A stretch of DNA of 64,000 nucleotides from Asterias amurensis (GCF_032118995.1 NC_092651.1:11185285-11249284), one strand, 5' to 3'. Numbered from the stretch's first letter, positions 1-14,300 are shown. Notes: generated by a model not told the origin, from the sequence alone. Translations and numbers: made by a program.

Positions 1-312
1 AAATAACTTACAGGGTTTACAGAAGGTAGTGGTGAAATACTTCTCTTGAAATATTATTCCATGAAATGCTTTACTTTTTGAGAAAACAGTAAAACAATAT
101 CAATTCTCGTTAACGAGAATTACGGATTTATTTTAAACACATGTCATGACACGGCGAAACGCGCGGATACAAGGGTGGGTTTTCCCGTTATTTTCTCCCG
201 ACTCCGATTTGAGCCTAAATTTTCACAGGTTTGTTATTTGATATACAAGTTGTGATACACAAAGTGTGGGCCTGGGACAATACTGTTTACCGAAAGGGTC
301 CAATGGCTTTAA
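1..312. mobile_element. MITE family C, truncated by the window start
   Basis: Matches the copies at 34297-34667 and 35284-35641, with the shared end ACCGAAAGGGTCCAATGGCT followed by TTAA at 309-312. It contains the small palindrome TTCTCGTTAACGAGAA. Non-coding. Confidence 0.75.
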
Positions 313-1089
313 TTCTTCAAAGCAAGCTATTGATGATATTATATTTCCATAATCAAACAAAACAAATGAGTAGGAGTTAATATTAAGGATCAAACGAGTT
401 TAATAAATAACAATATTAGCCGGAGGTACTTTGATATTATACAGACTTTTATTGGGTTCTTTTGTAAAGCAAGAATAAACAACCTGGTCTTAAGTTACAT
501 TTCCATTTAAATATGCACGTCTAGTTACATGATAGTTAGTGATAGTGTTTCAAAAATGAATAATGAAAACACAACATTTTAATTACAAAAACACGCAAGT
601 GCAACCGAACACACTTCCACTATCAGTGCATACTGGCTCTCTACTTCATTTAAAGTGATTAGGGGATTACAGTAAAAGTTTAAAAACAAATTAATTGTAG
701 AGAATAAATTAACCCTGTGTGTGAATTTAGTGAAACAGATTAAACAACAATTTAAAACCTCAAAGGAAACACACACTATCTATCAAATATTGTGATTAGT
801 GTTTTCGACCATTCAATTCAACGTTGTGGTAAAATAAATTTTCTTATTTTCTAACAAATGTCTGGCATTGAAATACTGAACATTAGTGTTAAACAAAAAC
901 CTACCATAATATAAAATATAAAAGTAAAATGATATTTCAAAAAGTTTTCTTAACAACTATTTTTCCCATTCTGGTTATAGGGAAGTCTAATTGATAAGGT
1001 ACATCATTTTAACAAATGACCAAAGCCTTACTTCTGGTCTGCTAACTCTGCATACTCTTTTAAGTCAATAGAAGTTGCATTGTTAAGAC

Positions 1090-1905
1090 TGAAAAAACTG
1101 CTGCAACCAGTAATTTACTTTCTTTTGATTTAAGATAAAAAAAAAATTGTGTAATAAGCAAACCCAATTCTCGTTAGTTTTCAAAATCAAAATATGCTAC
1201 ATATCCGACTCCTAGCATCACTGCTGTAACCAGTAGTTTATTCAAGTCTATATGGAGGTAGAAACTACCTCCATGTTTGAATCAAGATATGGAACATATT
1301 TGTACCATGAAAGAAGTTCATTTGTACCACTAGCATCACTGCTGTAACAATAGTAGTTTATTCAAGTCTCTTTGAATCAAGATAAGGAACATATTTGTAC
1401 CACTAGCATCACTGACGTAACCAGTAGTTTATTCAAGTCTCTTTGAATCAAGATATGGAACATATTTGTACCACTAGCCAACTGTTGTAACCAGTAGTTT
1501 ATTCAAGTCTCTTTGAATCAAGATATGGAACATATTTGTACCACTAGCCAACTGTTGTAACCAGTAGTTTATTCAAGTCTCTTTGAATCAAGATATGGAA
1601 CATATTTGTACCACTAGCCAACTGTTGTAACCAGTAGTTTATTCAAGTCTCTTTGAATCAAGATATGGAACATATTTGTACCACTAGCCAACTTTTGTAA
1701 CCAGTAGTTTATTCAAGTCTCTTTGAATCAAGATATGGAACATATTTGTACCACTAGCCAACTGTTGTAACCAGTATTTTATTCAAGTCTCTTTGAATCA
1801 AGATATGGTACATGTTTTGCATGGTACATGTACTACTAGATAAAGTGCTGCAACCGGTAGTTTTCTCTCTTTGAATCAAGATAAGGTACACAATATTGTA
1901 ATGCA
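1090..1905. repeat. 70-bp tandem array
   Basis: A unit containing CCACTAGCCAACTGTTGTAA and CAGTAGTTTATTCAAGTCTC recurs exactly every 70 bp between about 1403 and 1820 (for example at 1471, 1541, 1611, 1681, 1751). More degenerate units lie on both sides, one of them carrying a small palindromic insertion (about 1250-1275). It lies downstream of the SH3D19 stop. Confidence 0.92.
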
Positions 1906-3461
1906 AACAGAACTGCTGCTTTATGTTGGCTTACTCTCTATGAAACACGATACATACATTATGAATACTTGTAAATATTCTGGGAAACCTCTACAACATT
2001 TGTACAGGTGTTTTAACATGTGTAAATTTTGACAAATTGTAGAATAGCTTGTTTTATAATTAACTCATACACAAGGAAGTTGTGGAAGCAAGCAGGGTCA
2101 ACTCAAACTGGTATTTGGGCCAGCAACCTTATTCTATTATGCATCATTCTGTTGTGCTCAGCTATGTTTTCGTGTAAAATTTGCATCAGGGATGAAGAAT
2201 ATTCATATCCCAGATGCAAATTTCAATCTACTAAATTTCAATCTATGTAAACAGTGAGTATACAATGCTGACACACATCAGTGTAATGGGTAAAAAAGAA
2301 CAAAAATTAATATGTTTGTGTGCTTGATCAGCTCTATAAAATTGGGCCCAGTGAAGTAAATCGCCCCAGCACATGACGTTCATGAAAATGCAATTTAAAA
2401 GTCAAATTACAGTATGCCTCAACTGCTCCAGCAATGCCTGCATGATTGGAATCACCGTTTGCCTGTGGTAACATTTATGACCCAATTTCACACAGCTGCT
2501 GAAGCAGAAAAGTATGGCTTACCAGATTTCCTCTAAGCAAAACTGAGCAGGGTACCAAGCACAAATGGTACATATGTGGCATGGTGTTTTGGCTGGTGAC
2601 CTAAATCTGGTTTAGTATAAATGGTTCATGGCTTAGCTCTATGAAATTGGACCCAGGAGAAAGGCTTTCTAAAGTAAGCTCCTCCAAAGACAAAGTAGTT
2701 ATTTTAAAGGTATATTCCCTCAGTGTTTTTTTTTTTTTTTTAAAGAAAAACAGCGCTCCGCACTGATAGAAGCTCTGCTGAAAATAGAAGCCAAGAACTC
2801 AGCAAGCATGTGAAATTTGCAAGCTTACATGTCCATGTTTTATGTGCGTGTAGTGTGTAGTTTGGCATGTCCATCCAAACTATAAAACTTCACCATAAAG
2901 CGTAGGGGGGGGAACACACACACAAACATAAACCACAAAATGTGGTTTGTCAGGGACTTTGTGTATCTACACAGGAAAAAAGTATCAATGTAATGTAATT
3001 TAATGATACTAACTTCCTTGACTTTAACACTACATTTCATGTTTGTGTTCTGGAAAAACCATTCCAGTGTTTTGTCTGTAAAATTTACCAAAAATACATA
3101 ATGAAGCAATAGTGCTGGGATGAACTTAAACAAGTGAGCTTTTAGACGGTTGTTTTCTTCTTTTGTATTTGGTACAGTAGTTACTAATCATGTAATTAAA
3201 ATTAAACGGCGCACTTAAATAGGAGCCCATTTTGAGACAAACCTTTCAGCTTAACTATGCAGCTTTGTGCTTACAGCTTAATGAGCTTTCAAATTGGACT
3301 TAAATTTTCTTTTCTTCTTCTGTGTTTGGTAGTTACTAGGTCGTACTTCCACTTTAAATTGCGCAAAGAAATAGGAGCCCTTTTGAGACAAACCATTCAG
3401 CTAAATTATGCTGCTTAGTGCTTACATAGCTTTTATTCTATAGCTCTCTGCTCAATGTAAG

Positions 3462-3810
3462 TTAAAGACACTAGACACTATTGGTAATTGTCAAAGACTA
3501 GTCTTCTCTTTTGGTGTATATCAACATATGCATAAAATAACAGACCTGTTCAAATTTGGGCTCAATCGGTTGTCGAAGTTGCGAGATATTAACACGGAGT
3601 TGTGTGCTTTCAGATGCTTGATTTCGAGACCTCAAATTCTAAATCTGAGGTCTCGAAATCAAATTCGTGGAAAATTACTACGTCACTTCAGAGGGCAGCC
3701 GTTTCTCACAATGTTTTATACTATCAACCTCTCCCCATTACTCAAATTCAAGAAAGGTTTAATGCTAATAATTATTTTCAATAATTACCAATATTGTCCA
3801 CAGCCTTTAA
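3462..3810. mobile_element. MITE family A copy 1
   Basis: Ends are TTAAAG-ACACTAGACACTATTGGTAA and its inverse, with a central palindrome of GAGACCTCAAATT / AATCTGAGGTCTC. It shares its right TTAA with the family B element at 3807. Confidence 0.85.
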
Positions 3811-4169
3811 AGGGTCTATGTAACTTTTGCAGGACAAAAAACACAATGTCCACAGATTTACACTAAACTTACACAGTTTGAAGATAATGATAGTAGAAAG
3901 CTTCCCTGAAAATATTACGTGCTGAGGTGCTGTAGTTTTGGGGAAATGAGTAAAACAATGTCATGAAAATAATTTTTGTCTCATGAGACGAAAATTATTT
4001 TAATCATTTACAAATGTATTTTCATGACATTGTTTTACTCATTTCTCAAAAAACTACAGCACCTCAGTAAGTAAAATTTGAAGGGAAACTTTCCACTATC
4101 ATTATCTTCAAGCCCTGTAAGTTTAATGTAAATCTACGGACATTTTGAAAAGGTACCCAAATCCTTTAA
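3807..4169. mobile_element. MITE family B (foldback) copy 1
   Basis: Nearly the whole element is a long inverted repeat: GAGTAAAACAATGTCATGAA on the left and its inverse on the right, meeting at a TCTCATGAGA centre. TTAA lies at both ends, the left one shared with the neighbouring family A element. Non-coding. Confidence 0.87.
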
Positions 4170-5353
4170 GCAAGGTGTGGATTACTTAGAATGGCATTTG
4201 GCAAGCAAAAAAAGGACACAGCGATTCACACTTCATCTTGAATTCAGTTTTCCCAAGAAACTTTTCCTCTAGTTTATGCATTTTTAACATTTTCTACAGA
4301 GATACATAATTTTGTGGTCATCTATATCGGAAAACTCATTTGTTTAAAGCTGTTTTTTGTAAGTTGCTTATTTGTAATTTGTATCTTTCTCTCATTGTAC
4401 ATTTGATTGTTCTCTTTATGCCATTAGAGGCTTATCGCATTAGGCGCTTTACAAATGTCTTTTCTTCATTATTATTATTTTTATTATTATATTTAAAGTA
4501 ATACTTAATTTTAATAAATTGTTTTACATTAAATAGTGAGTATCCTAACCAAAGCCCATGCAATGCAGTGTTTACCAATAGACCGTGCTTGGGATCAGTT
4601 TAAGTGTGCAAGTTTGTTTCCTACATGAGTTTAAACAAGCCAGTGCAAGAGTTCTTAACACCTCCATAAGGCTGCAGCCATTTTATGTCATCTTCAAGTT
4701 CAAATCAACAGCGCTTTTTCTAAACCATGGCTCGGGGCTTTTTAGATAACATGCACTTTCCTTACGGAGCTTTCATCAGGCAGACAGAGCCTGAGCCCAA
4801 AGCCCAAACCAAAACCGCAGTTTCAAAAACACCCCATGTATCACCAAACCAAGGCTGCAAAACAAAATAGCCTGGCTCCTGCTTTGGTGCAACGAGGAGT
4901 ATCATTGACACAGTCAGGGTTGTAGACAAAGATAGCTGCAGCATCATCTGGGCCAAATTTCATAAGCGCAAAAACTTACTAATCAGAAACAGGTTACCAG
5001 CCAAGATGCCAATGTCATATGATCACTTTAGTGACTGGTTTCCTGCTAACTTTTGCTAAGCAGCAATTCTTAAAGCAGAAAAAATTGGGTCAAAATGTAA
5101 CAGGTGCCAAACTGTAACTCATAAAGTAAGTACAGTGTTTGCGCGCAGTGCATAAAAAGGAAAATAAATAAACAATTAACACCTTGCTTGGTAAGTTAGT
5201 ATTTTTAAGTATTACTGGTTATTCTTCAGAAACATGCACGTTAATTATTCATCACAAAATACTCAGCAGGAATGGGGTAAAAATATATGATAAATAAATT
5301 GCTATTTTGCATATTAAAAAATGTACATAACCATGACGATTCAGATGATGACA

Positions 5354-8300
5354 TCATCTGATATCGACGAATGCTTTGGGGAACTTGCCCGTCTTTCCTT
5401 TCAGTCGTCCCTTCAACCAATCAGCACTCACATGCTCCAAGATCTCAATCACATCACCATTCTGTGAATAAAAAAAATAAAAGTGATTTTTCATTGAAGG
5501 GTTTGGGTACTTTTTGTCCGACACAAAACACAATGTCCACTGACTTTCATTAAACTTAAACGATTTAAAGATAATGAAAGTAGCATTATTCATTGCTTAG
5601 GTGCTGCAGATTTTGAAAAATGAGTAAAACAATTTCACTAACATTATTTTTTTTCCCAGTGAGAAAAAATTATTTAAGAATGTACAATGGGTTTTATTTA
5701 TGATAAAACATTGCTCTGTGATTGTGATTTCTTCACTTTATCTTGAAGCTAGGATAATTCTAGTTCTTAATCTGATATTATGATTGTCTCGATCCATGAA
5801 AACTAAAGGGTCTAAAAATGCCTTGAACTTGGATATAACTTAATATTGTATAATCTTGATCTGGGATGTTCTTAACCTAATAATGGTCTCAACTTATGAC
5901 AACTAATAGTTCTTAAAATGTCTTGGTCTGGGATATTCATAACTTAATCTTATATAATCTTGATATGAGATGTTCTTAATCTGATATGGTCTCATCCCAT
6001 GAAAACTAAAGGGTCTAAAAAGAATAATATTAAATTAATATTTTATAATCTTGATCTGGGATGTTCTTAATCTGATATAATCTTGATTAGAAAAAGTCTT
6101 ACAACAATAGTGAGCTCATCCGCCTCTTCAGCATAGAAGTCATACAAGGCCTTGCATGTAGGATTGCTCAATGCTGTGCCAGATGCATTACCTGTATATT
6201 AAACAAAATGTAATAAATATTATATTTTTATTTGTTGACCAAATCTGAAAAAAAAACAATAATCTGCAGTTTCGGTCGGTCAGGTTGATGTAGTGGTGTC
6301 TTGCCTTGCCTTCCTCCTCTGGGACCCCGGTTCTAATCCCATTGAGGGCACTATGTGGATTGGGTTTTCAGTCCCTACTTAACTGCATGTTTTTTTCCAA
6401 ATAATAATTCTCTGGGGTTTTCCCTCCATATCTAACACTGAAATTTCTTCACTGGCTTCTATCTTTTTGTTAGCTGGTTCTAACAAGAGCGTTGAGAATA
6501 TATATCCAAATCAAAAATGCAGTTCTTATATTGCACTTAATCACACCTGACTTGCGCCTTCAAGTCGTCATCAATTTGGAGATCATTAATATAAACATAA
6601 ATATCTTCCATCTCATTTTAAAATTTATTTAACTCAGATCTTTTTCCTCTTGAGAAAAAAAATCTTGTGCACAATTGATGAACCACTATTTCTGTAGTAG
6701 TCCTGAGGGCCGGATTAACCGAGTATTTGAAAACTGGTATTCGCAACTTGACTAGGCACTAGTAGCCCAAGCTTAGAGTGGATTATGCTGTTTGTTTAAC
6801 CGGAATTACGACAGAACATTGGAGTTCCCGTGTTTATGCTTTTTGTGAATTACCAGAAAAACAGGCGGCCTCTTGTCATGGAGAGATATACTGATAAGAA
6901 CTTACCCATCTGCTTCCCCACAATGTCCACGAATGACTTTGGGAAGATACCATCCCTAAGACCCAAGCGCCCTCTCAGCCAATCATCACCGATGTACTCT
7001 AAAAGGGTGATACGATCCCCAACCTTCAGGGCTAGCTCACCCTCTGCAGCAGGCTCAAAGTCAAACTTTGCAATGCATTCGCCAATCTGTCAGATCACAT
7101 ACAATAGACTCGTAAGCTTGTATTTGTTAATGGGAAACTTTGCATGGTTTAGAAGCTTTTTAGAACTGTACACGGCAGCCGCACTGCTTTCTTTGTGTCC
7201 ACCAAAAAAAGGGCTCTATCAATAATGCCTCCAGAATTCTTTAAAAGGGAGGTTGTAACGCAATACACCAAAGTCCTTAAATACAATTTTGTTTCAGCTT
7301 AGTAAGACTGGAGATAAGTATAGTTGGTATGGTAGGGATTTAATCTAGTTTTATCATTAAGTTTGTGGTAACACAATGTAATGAGTAGGATTTGAAACTT
7401 TGCAAGGTGGGGATACAATCTAGTAAGGTTTGCAGTAACACCATGTACATGGGTAGGATTTGAAACTTTGCAAGGTGGGGATACAATCTAGTAAGGTTTG
7501 CAGTAACACCATGTACATGGGTAGGATTTGAAACTGTGCATGGTGTAGATACAATCTAGTAAGGTTTGCAGTAACACCATGTACATGAGTAGGATTTGAA
7601 ACCTTACATGGTGGGGATACAATCTAGTAAGGTTTGCGGTAACACCATGTACATGAGTAGGATTTGAAACCTTACATGGTGGGGATACAATCTAGTATGG
7701 TTTGCAGTAACACCATGTACATGAGTAGGATTTGAAACTTTGAATGGTGGAGATACAGTCTAGTAAGGTTTGCGGTAACACCATGTACATGAGTAGGATT
7801 TGAAACTTTGCATGGTGGAGATACAATCTAGTATGGTTTGTGGTAACACCATGTACATGAGTAGGATTTGAAACTTTGCATGGTGGAGATACAATCTAGT
7901 ATGGTTTGCAGTAACACCATGTACATGAGTAGGATTTGAAACTTTGAATGGTGGAGATACAGTCTAGTAAGGTTTGCGGTAACACCATGTACATGAGTAG
8001 GATTTGAAACTTTGCATGGTGGAGATACAATCTAGTATGGTTTGCGGTAACACCATGTACATGAGTAGGATTTGTAACTTTACATAGTGGAGATAAGGTC
8101 TAGTAAGGTGGGATAGTTGGCTACATTACCTCTGATGGACTATCAGTGAAGGCAGGTAGATTGGCCGGGATGTGATCCACAAATCCTGAAGGGAAGTTCC
8201 CCTTGGAGCCTCTGACTTCCCCATGAAGCCACTCAGCGTTGACTTGCCCAAGAATGGTGATCCGATCGCCTTCCTATTCATGTAAAAATAGTGGCATGTA

Positions 8301-11300
8301 CTTGAGATTGTAGTAATAATAATAATTACATGTATTTGTATAGCGCTTTATACACTAGAAGAACGTCTCAAGCGCTCAAACATGCAGTATTTTATGCAAG
8401 GTACGGGACTACATTTTGAACTGTGAGATTTACTCCTACAAAAGGACACTCCTATTGTTTTTCAATAAAGAAACTGTTCAACCAAGTTTGAATATTTCAT
8501 CGCAATCTGTGATGGCATACTCTAGAAAACAACAATGTAATCAAATGTAATAATTAAATCAAGGTTAAGAACATTGTTTTTCTTTGCTCCTTCGGGACAT
8601 TTTAACTCACCTTTAAACTTATCTCGTTGCTTTCAGCGGCTTCGAAGTCATACAGAGCGGTCGCTACATTCCCTGCCAGAATGAAAAGTCGGTCAAATTA
8701 GTCTAGGGGTTACATACCACAGAGAAAAATTGCCTTGGTTTTTGCCCTTTCAAAAACAAAGCATACAGACCTGTGCTATAATATTGGTTTAGTTTCCGAT
8801 GCTTCTGACTCTTTTTAATATTGTAAAGCGCTCTCTGTGACTGGTTTGATGTTGGACGCTATATAAATCCTACGTATTATTATTATTATTAAGGACTCGG
8901 TTAATTACACTTTGACTTTTAAGGCCAGTCATAACACTATATTAAGACCCCCAACAGTTTGAGAGTTTAATTAAAATGTAGCATTGGACACTTTTAGAGT
9001 GAAGAAAGATCTTAGCCGATAACTCTATTGAGGATATATGATTTGAGGCATTGCATGGTGGGGTATCAATATATATTTGGTTTGCGGTAACACCATGTGT
9101 GTATCTACTTGCCAGGTAGAGTTGTTCTTAGGGAACTGTCTTGCTTTATTCTACTGCCGCGGAGTAGATAATCGGACGTTCGGGAGACTTCTCAGTTCTG
9201 AAAAGAACTGTCCTGCTGTATAACTATTACCAGGGCGGATGGTATAGAAATTTGACTGGACTACTACTTTAGCTTATAGGATCGTAATAACTGTACTGCC
9301 GCGGAGTCAGTTTGGAATTGGTCTCAACATTTCGACTAGCTTGCTCTAGTCATCGTCACTCTATTGAGGTTGTGTTTATACTTCCAAACCTAAGTACATA
9401 GAAAATGCATTAACTCAAAAAGCAAATTTACTTTTCTCCTCCCTCTAAAAATAATTAATAAATATCGAACAAACAAAATAATGCCTGTGTGTGGAGGTCA
9501 ATAATTGTTGACATATAGAAAGCTTTGTCTTGTGTAAATTTGCAAAGTCCATTGAATGCTGCTGGTGTGTTTGTAGCCATGCATCAATCTTTTCCTTGAC
9601 TGTGAACTGAATTTAAAATGAATGAAGGAACTTCAATGCATTGAAGAGGGGCTCCAAGACCAAATACAGTTTTGTGGTCAGGGTTGTTGCCACAGCGGGC
9701 AGCGCTGGGCGGACCTGCCCAGGACTCACAACCTTCGCCCAGAACTCATGAGCAAAATAGATAGTGCCGCCCAGGACAGATTAAAAAATATTGTCCACTG
9801 TGCATTGATCTGAGACACAGCTAATGGGACGTAAATCTGTTGGTCCCGTAATGTGTAATTCACGTAAAAGATCCCAGTAACACTTAGGATGAGGGGTTCG
9901 CCCGGTGTTCCTGGCAGTGGCTGCTGAATGCGCCATGACACCTTTTCAAACCTTGGAAGGTGCTACATAATTGGGTCTCAGAATTTCATAACTTTTTCAA
10001 GAATTTCATATACTAAGCGCCTTGAGAACCTTGTTGGTAGATCATTAGATATGTGCGCTATATAAGACTTCAGTATTATTACCTGAGTTGCCGTTCATGA
10101 TGCTGGTTGGCTTCTTGGTAGAGGGAAGAGCTTCAATGATGTCAACATACGAATCTGGGAAGATCCCCGTCTTGCCTTTGTGTTGTCCCTTCAGCCATTG
10201 AGGGCCCGCGTTATCTAGTAGCTTGATCACAGAGCCCTCTTTGAATGTGAGATCGCTCGGATTAACGCTGTCGTAATCGTACTTTGCTATGCATCTGGGT
10301 CCACTACTACCAATTAGAACAAACAACCAAGTAAAAATAGGTATTAATGCATTGAAAGAAGACCTACAAGTAGCAGCTTCCCCTCTTTCCACCCACCCCC
10401 TGAAATAGTGGATTGTGTCAGGTCTGGCCGAGCGGTCAAGCACATCGGACTCTGGTGTTTCTGGTGTTTCTGACCAACAGAGTGTGGGTTCGAGTCCCAG
10501 TCATGACACTTGTGTCCTTAAGCAATGCACTTAGTCATTATTGCTTCGTCCTACGATTTGGACGTAAAGCTGATGTTTGTCCCACGTGTTGTGTAATGCA
10601 CGAAAAAGAACCCAGTTCACTTAAGAGAAGGGGTTCACCCTGGTGTTTCTAGCAGTGGCTGTTGAGTGCGCCGCAGAACCTTGTAAACCCTTGTTAGGTG
10701 AACACTTCATAACCTGTGCTTAAAACAAGTGTATTGAGCAACTAAGAGGGGGATATGTGCGCTATATTAAAGACTACATTATTATCATTATCCAATACTG
10801 AAGGAACTTATACATTTAAATACTAATGATGTGAACAAGAATATACCTGACAACATCACTTTTCGTTGACTTTGCCGGAAGGTCCACCTTATAGATGATG
10901 AAAAATAAGGAAAAGAACAGATGTTTAAGAAATGAGGTGCCACACAACATTCGATCAGCCTAAGGAAAATCTGGCCTTTGAACATTTGTATGAAAATATG
11001 TAAAACATTTCACAAATTCTTATCATTTTCACCAGTTTTTCTTTGAAAGGTATTAAATAGTAGCAATAACAGTGTGATGACAATGGTAGTGACCTTGGCT
11101 CGATACATTCGCAGCAGCCATCCACCACCCCGGTCATTACCACACAGTAAAGACCGGGTCATCACACAGTTCTTCCCTAAATAAAGCACTTACAATGACT
11201 TTGACGTGGTTAGCGGGGAAGATGCCCGTAGATCCTCTACACTGTCCTTTCAACCACTGGTCTCCAACTCTGTCTAGCAGTATGATGTTTTCTCCTTCAT

Positions 11301-14300
11301 TAAATCGTAGCTCGTCAGAAGCCGCGCCCTCAAAGCTGAAAACGGCTACTGCATTCGGCTCATCAGATTTGGACTGTAGGAGGGTTGGATTGTGTAAAGA
11401 AATCTATTGTAAAATATTACTCAGATTTTCAGCACAGAACATGTCCTCTATTGGTATGTTGAACGACAATACAGCACATGTTCTGTATACAATGTCCAGC
11501 AACTTTGCATAGCAAAAATTTTAGACTGAACTTGTTATGTACAAACTGAATGCTAATACTGAGTAGCAATCATTGTTTTTGTGTATACAAGGGAAATCAT
11601 TTACAGTACTACCAATCCATCAAGATCACAGCGGTTTGTGATGATACAATCTGAGCAAGGGCAATACAAATCTATATGAAAATGTATGCAAACAGCAAAC
11701 AATTAATATGGGAAAATCGTGTGTTTTCAAGTTTTTCTTTAAGACCGTACATAATATTTCTATGATACATGTATGAAAAAATAAACAAGATTTACAATGA
11801 ATTCTACGGGCAAACTAAGCTTGGAGAAATCGTCCATCTAAGATTAATAAACCTTTCTGTAATACCACAAAAATTATGGCTGCAATTTATCAACCCCCCC
11901 CCCCCACAATGACAAAGACCTACACAATACGAAACAGCCCGGCTGAAACATAACATGCAAAGAGATAACGTACTTTACTCCCCGTCTGTGGAATGTCTTT
12001 GATGATTTTCAGGAAGGCCGCTGGGATTAGACCTTCCGAACTGCCGCAGCGACCCTTCAGCCAATCAGCATCAATACGCTTCAATAGGAGGATCATATCG
12101 TTTGTCTGCGCAACAAAATTTGGGGGAAAAAATGTTTACAAATTTAGTCGCCAATTTCAACTTTTGTTTTTGCTTAGTTACATTTTTAGTTGCATTATAG
12201 ATCCAGGTCCTATTTCTGTCCAATTTGACCAGAACATTTTAGATTTGTTTTTTGTTCATCGTTCAGGAAAGTAAGGTATTTTTTTCAAAAACATCTGCCA
12301 TTGATTAAGTGGTAGTGAATTAAAAACTAAAAATTAACTATTGTCTGGATCCCGGAATTATGTACTTTGTGCATATATTTATTGGGGCATTATGCCAGCC
12401 TTTTTTAATGTTTTGTTTAGAAATGGTAATAGCTGTCAAAATTCGTTCAGAGAAAGGTAAATTTTGTCTTTAATGTAGCACCTTGTGAGGGTTTACAAGA
12501 TGAAGTTGTGCAAACTCCAACCAATCATGCCAGAAACACCAAAGTGAATCCTTTCTCAAAGTGTTTTCAAATTGATAAGTATTCTCTCATGTGCATTACA
12601 CAGCACATGGCACCTTCTGCTTCATGTCTCATCCAAAGGAGGCCAAAGCAATTACAATTACTGTGGAGTGTCTTGCTCAAAGACACTTGAAGTTCCTTCA
12701 ACAGGACTCAAACCCACACTCGTGACCTTGTGACAAAAGCAGAGCTTAAAGCCACTGCAGTAAACTGTTTAGCCATGACACCCTAATGATGGCAAACTAC
12801 AATGCACAATCCTTGCTTGCCATCACAATATTCATTAGTATAATATTTTTATGTTGGTATACCTGCTAATCCACCAATCAGATGCTCGAACTGGAGGGGG
12901 ATAAAAACCTACTACTCCCTCTTTTTTTATTACACAATGCGTATTGCCAGTGTCAATGCGTCACTTTAAGTATACGGACAGTGCAATAAATACATTCTAG
13001 TTTTTGTGTGCGTGCATGCTGTTCGTCGCGAAATAACGTTCTGAAATTTTAAATTTTGCGCGTTGCACCTGAAGATAAATTCGTTATAACAAGCGCGCTC
13101 ATGGAATACGAAAAAAAAAAAACACATCTGTACTATATTTTTCCGTATTCCACTCGCTCTTGTTTGTAAATGTAAATTCAATAAACTTTTTACCTTAAAT
13201 CCTAGTTCATCCGGTTGGATTGGTTTGTAATCGTACAAGGCAATCCCATGAGGTTCTGAAACCTACAAGGAAGAAATAATCAAAAAGTATACAAGTTAAA
13301 AAAAAAATGATAATAACTTATCTATTTAGCTTGTATTGAACAGTTAGGTGGGTCACTGATCTGTAAGGTTAACGAGGGTCAATTTCATGGCTCTGCTTAC
13401 CGCAAACATCTTCGCTTATGATCACCATTCTCCGCTTGCAGGACAAGCGCCAAATTTCTAAGCAAACTGTGTAAGTGAAAATGCCTAGTAACATGAAGTA
13501 CGCATGGGCACAAGCCAAACTTCCCTGCTAAGCCGTGAAATAAGCTTGACATAAGCACAGAATTCCTTGCTTCCGCAAGCGCTGATTCTTTGCATACGGT
13601 AAGCAGAGCCATGAACTTGGGCCCTGGTGATGTCAGGTAATCACTTTAACCATGTACGGACAAGCAAAGTATTTACCATTAAACGTTTAGTGATGTCAGG
13701 TAATGACTTTACCGTGTACGGTCAAGTAAACCGTTTACCTACCATGTATTTATTATACAGTGGATGGCCAGGTCCTGGTCTTGGTGGAAGTGTGTCAGAC
13801 GGGGAGGGTTTCTTGCCTTGTGGGGCCCCTGGCTTGGCAGGGGCCTTCCTCTTGGGTTTCTGGCTGGAGGAGGAGGACTTCAACTGGTTACTTGGGGCGT
13901 TGGGTCTGGTCGGGGCAGCGCCTTTAGTTTTCCCTGGTCCAGCGGAGGGCTAAGTGGAAAATAAAACATCATGTTAGCACGCTGCTGTGATTTTTATATT
14001 ATTTTGCTGAACTGTAAATCGTCATGGTTGTTTCCCGATATCAAGATTTTTGTTTTTTTATGGTTCTTGCTTTGCCGGTGTGGCAAGAGATTCTGTACCC
14101 CCTGGAGATCCTACCTCCCTGTGTGGCGATTTGTTTATAAATTCGTCTGAATTTTGAATCACCTTCCTGTAATAATTAAACTGTACGGGAGGTACACACC
14201 GCTGGGCAAGTTTCTCTGTGACCAGTAGAGAAAAAGTTGTGGCCCTGGTGATGTAGTAATAAAAAACCTTCAAAGCATGACATGCAGAAGGTTTCAATTT

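Larger units (their letters stand above)
1..5353. other. Gene-free segment downstream of SH3D19
   Basis: Holds MITE C (1-312), the 70-bp array (1090-1905), diverged E-type pieces (2325-2660), and MITEs A and B (3462-4169). The remainder is AT-rich with no ORF over ~110 codons and no recognisable exon. Part of it, next to 5353, should be SH3D19 3' untranslated sequence. Confidence 0.6.

Noticed and set aside
866..870. An entry with interest 0 in the findings list at these coordinates
   Set aside because: It makes no claim; the SUMO-motif observation belongs to 38960-39020.
10414..10510. tRNA gene candidate
   Set aside because: Box A/B-like blocks are present, but no acceptor stem closes and a SINE body follows; the same head recurs across the window.
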